From contig JAURIP010000086.1 of assembly GCA_030832695.1 (NCBI GenBank), positions 1 through 6,866 of the forward strand: DNA of 6,866 nt, read 5' to 3'. This DNA is from Sediminibacterium sp. GTDB taxonomy: Bacteria; Bacteroidota; Bacteroidia; Chitinophagales; Chitinophagaceae. Under the pieces are notes generated by a model. The model was not told the origin of the DNA. It made no database searches and saw nothing but the letters and a program-made list of their open reading frames with translations. The translations under genes and the position numbers were made by a program. Within the stretch, counting starts at the first letter, position 1; each line of letters opens with the position of its first letter. Positions 5,460 to 6,866 of this stretch are shown here, in pieces.

Positions 5460-6866
5460 TATCTCTAATTTATTATTACTTCTGTTTAAGTCCGGCATAC
5501 GATAGCTTGGATCAATTTCAATTGATTTTAAAGCGGATAAGGGCTTGCTGGTTTCAAAAGTATAGGTTGGTGCAACCCATTGCCATGCTGGATGCGTGAT
5601 TTGATTAACAGCCCCTTCTGACGCCTTCCCTTCTAACATTAAATCAAGTGGCATATAATGAAGTTCACTCGTGCCATCTTTGTAAGTAATTAATACTTCA
5701 ATAGGCATCGGAAGTTTACCAAGTCGTTGAATGCTTATGATCGCGGTGTTATTTCCCGCTTGAATATCATTCAAACCATAATCAATTGTTTTGGTTGAAT
5801 TCACCCAATATTCTTTTAACCATTGTAATTGCAATCCACTTGTTTTTTCAGCTACGCGGAAAAAATCATTCGCATTGGGATGTTTGAACTTCCAAGTGTT
5901 ATAATAATTTAATAAAACAATATCTCTTAATGAATCTCCAATGACATAGCCTAATACCCCTAATAAAGTTGCTCCTTTTGAATAAGCTGCATTACTATAG
6001 GCATAGTTGGTATTAAAATGATCGGCATGTGTGCTAGCAGGCTCCTCCAATCCACTCTTAGCTAAAGCCATATAGCCTGCATAACTTCCCGCTTGTGTCA
6101 AAGGCAAATCTAATTTTGCTTTTTCCACACTTGCAAGCACTTGTGCTTTTGCTTTTTCACTTATAAAAGGAGATTGTGCAGCTGCATTCGCATCATACCA
6201 TCTTGATACTTTGCTTTCAGCAAAAGTTGCAAAACCTTCATCCATCCATGCAAACAAACTTTCATTACTTCCTAACACTTGCTGATACCAGTTGTGCATC
6301 CACTCATGAAACACCGTTCCTAAACTTGGACCTTTAATCAATGTTGCCATTGCATATTCCATACCACCATCACCTCCTTGGATAAATGAATATTGTGGAT
6401 AAGGATAAGCACCAAAGTTTTTTTCGATATAAGGCAACGCTTTTTCAGCAGCATATAAAACATTGGCCCATGCACTATCTGATTTAGCATCTTTCTCTTT
6501 ATAATATACATGAAGTGTTAATCCCTTGCGAACCTCCTTTGATAAATGTTTAAATTGATCATCTGCAGCCCAAACAAAATCATGAATATTATTTCCTTTA
6601 AAATTCCAGGTCTTTAATCCTTGTGAATTAGCCACTGCATTAGGATTTTGTAACACCCCAGTTGCTGCAACCGTATAATTTTTATCTAATTGCAAACTCA
6701 CATCAAAGTTGCCCCATACACCATGAAATTCACGCGCAATATAGGGATTGGTGTTCCATCCTTGGTAGTCATATTCCACCATTTTAGGATACCATTGGCT
6801 CATGGAATACCGAACGCCTTCGGCATTGTCTCTACCTGTTCGACGAATTTGCTTTGGGACTTGTGA
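5451..6866 (-). CDS. M1-family zinc metallopeptidase (5' part beyond window edge)
   Basis: Aminopeptidase-type gluzincin that cleaves residues from peptide N-termini. The frame is open from the right edge to the TAG at 5453-5451: 471 codons, the first reading SQVPKQIRRTGRDN before the internal ATG at 6803. That ATG is not the start, because the upstream residues match the Bacteroidota M1 group; roughly 150 N-terminal residues (and any signal peptide) should lie outside. Numbering from the visible end: the substrate-binding GGMEY (167-171) stands for the canonical GxMEN; the zinc site HEWMH with H187, E188, H191, then 18 residues, E210 in WMDEGFATF; the catalytic Tyr is probably Y295 in AAYSKGATLL. 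The C-terminus ends shortly after IDPSYRMPDLNRSNN, as expected for this group. It is probably exported, but that cannot be seen here. It converges on rsmG with 8 nt between stops. Confidence 0.94.
   Translation of the reverse strand, partial: SQVPKQIRRTGRDNAEGVRYSMSQWYPKMVEYDYQGWNTNPYIAREFHGVWGNFDVSLQLDKNYTVAATGVLQNPNAVANSQGLKTWNFKGNNIHDFVWAADDQFKHLSKEVRKGLTLHVYYKEKDAKSDSAWANVLYAAEKALPYIEKNFGAYPYPQYSFIQGGDGGMEYAMATLIKGPSLGTVFHEWMHNWYQQVLGSNESLFAWMDEGFATFAESKVSRWYDANAAAQSPFISEKAKAQVLASVEKAKLDLPLTQAGSYAGYMALAKSGLEEPASTHADHFNTNYAYSNAAYSKGATLLGVLGYVIGDSLRDIVLLNYYNTWKFKHPNANDFFRVAEKTSGLQLQWLKEYWVNSTKTIDYGLNDIQAGNNTAIISIQRLGKLPMPIEVLITYKDGTSELHYMPLDLMLEGKASEGAVNQITHPAWQWVAPTYTFETSKPLSALKSIEIDPSYRMPDLNRSNNKLEIPN

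Overview
The window looks like a stretch of core chromosome from a low-GC member of the Bacteroidota. The evidence is the Bacteroidota-type versions of the M1 peptidase, LptF/LptG-family permease and Tgt, the lack of Shine-Dalgarno sequences before starts, and TAnnTTTG -7 promoter boxes. A Chitinophagales-like affiliation is plausible but is an inference. Nothing in the window points to a mobile element, CRISPR array, tRNA/rRNA, toxin or defence cassette. Coding density is very high, and no gene-free stretch exceeds about 70 bases.

Left block, minus strand, transcribed right to left: tgt (preQ1 tRNA-ribosyltransferase), then an LptF/LptG-family lipopolysaccharide-export permease 11 nt later, then 60 nt further on a citrate synthase of the mitochondrial type whose last few codons run off the left edge. 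tgt and the permease look like one transcriptional unit. The citrate synthase may be read through from them, or started from its own -7 box in the 60-nt gap.

Right block, plus strand, diverging from tgt: a membrane-anchored family 2 glycosyltransferase, overlapped at its 3' end by rsmG (16S rRNA G527 methyltransferase). rsmG converges, with only 8 nt between stop codons, on an M1-family zinc metallopeptidase (minus strand) whose N-terminal part lies beyond the right edge.

The genes serve separate housekeeping roles: tRNA and rRNA modification, outer-membrane/envelope assembly, TCA-cycle entry and peptide degradation. They do not form an obvious new system. The points that deserve attention are at finer scale. 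The conserved N-terminus of Tgt extends 31-34 codons upstream of its first ATG, with no ATG, GTG or TTG available, so a CTG (or other rare) start is implied. The two divergent genes each have a perfect TAnnTTTG box exactly 4 nt before a candidate start codon, suggesting leaderless mRNAs. Tgt has lost all four canonical zinc ligands. The permease can only start at a TTG.
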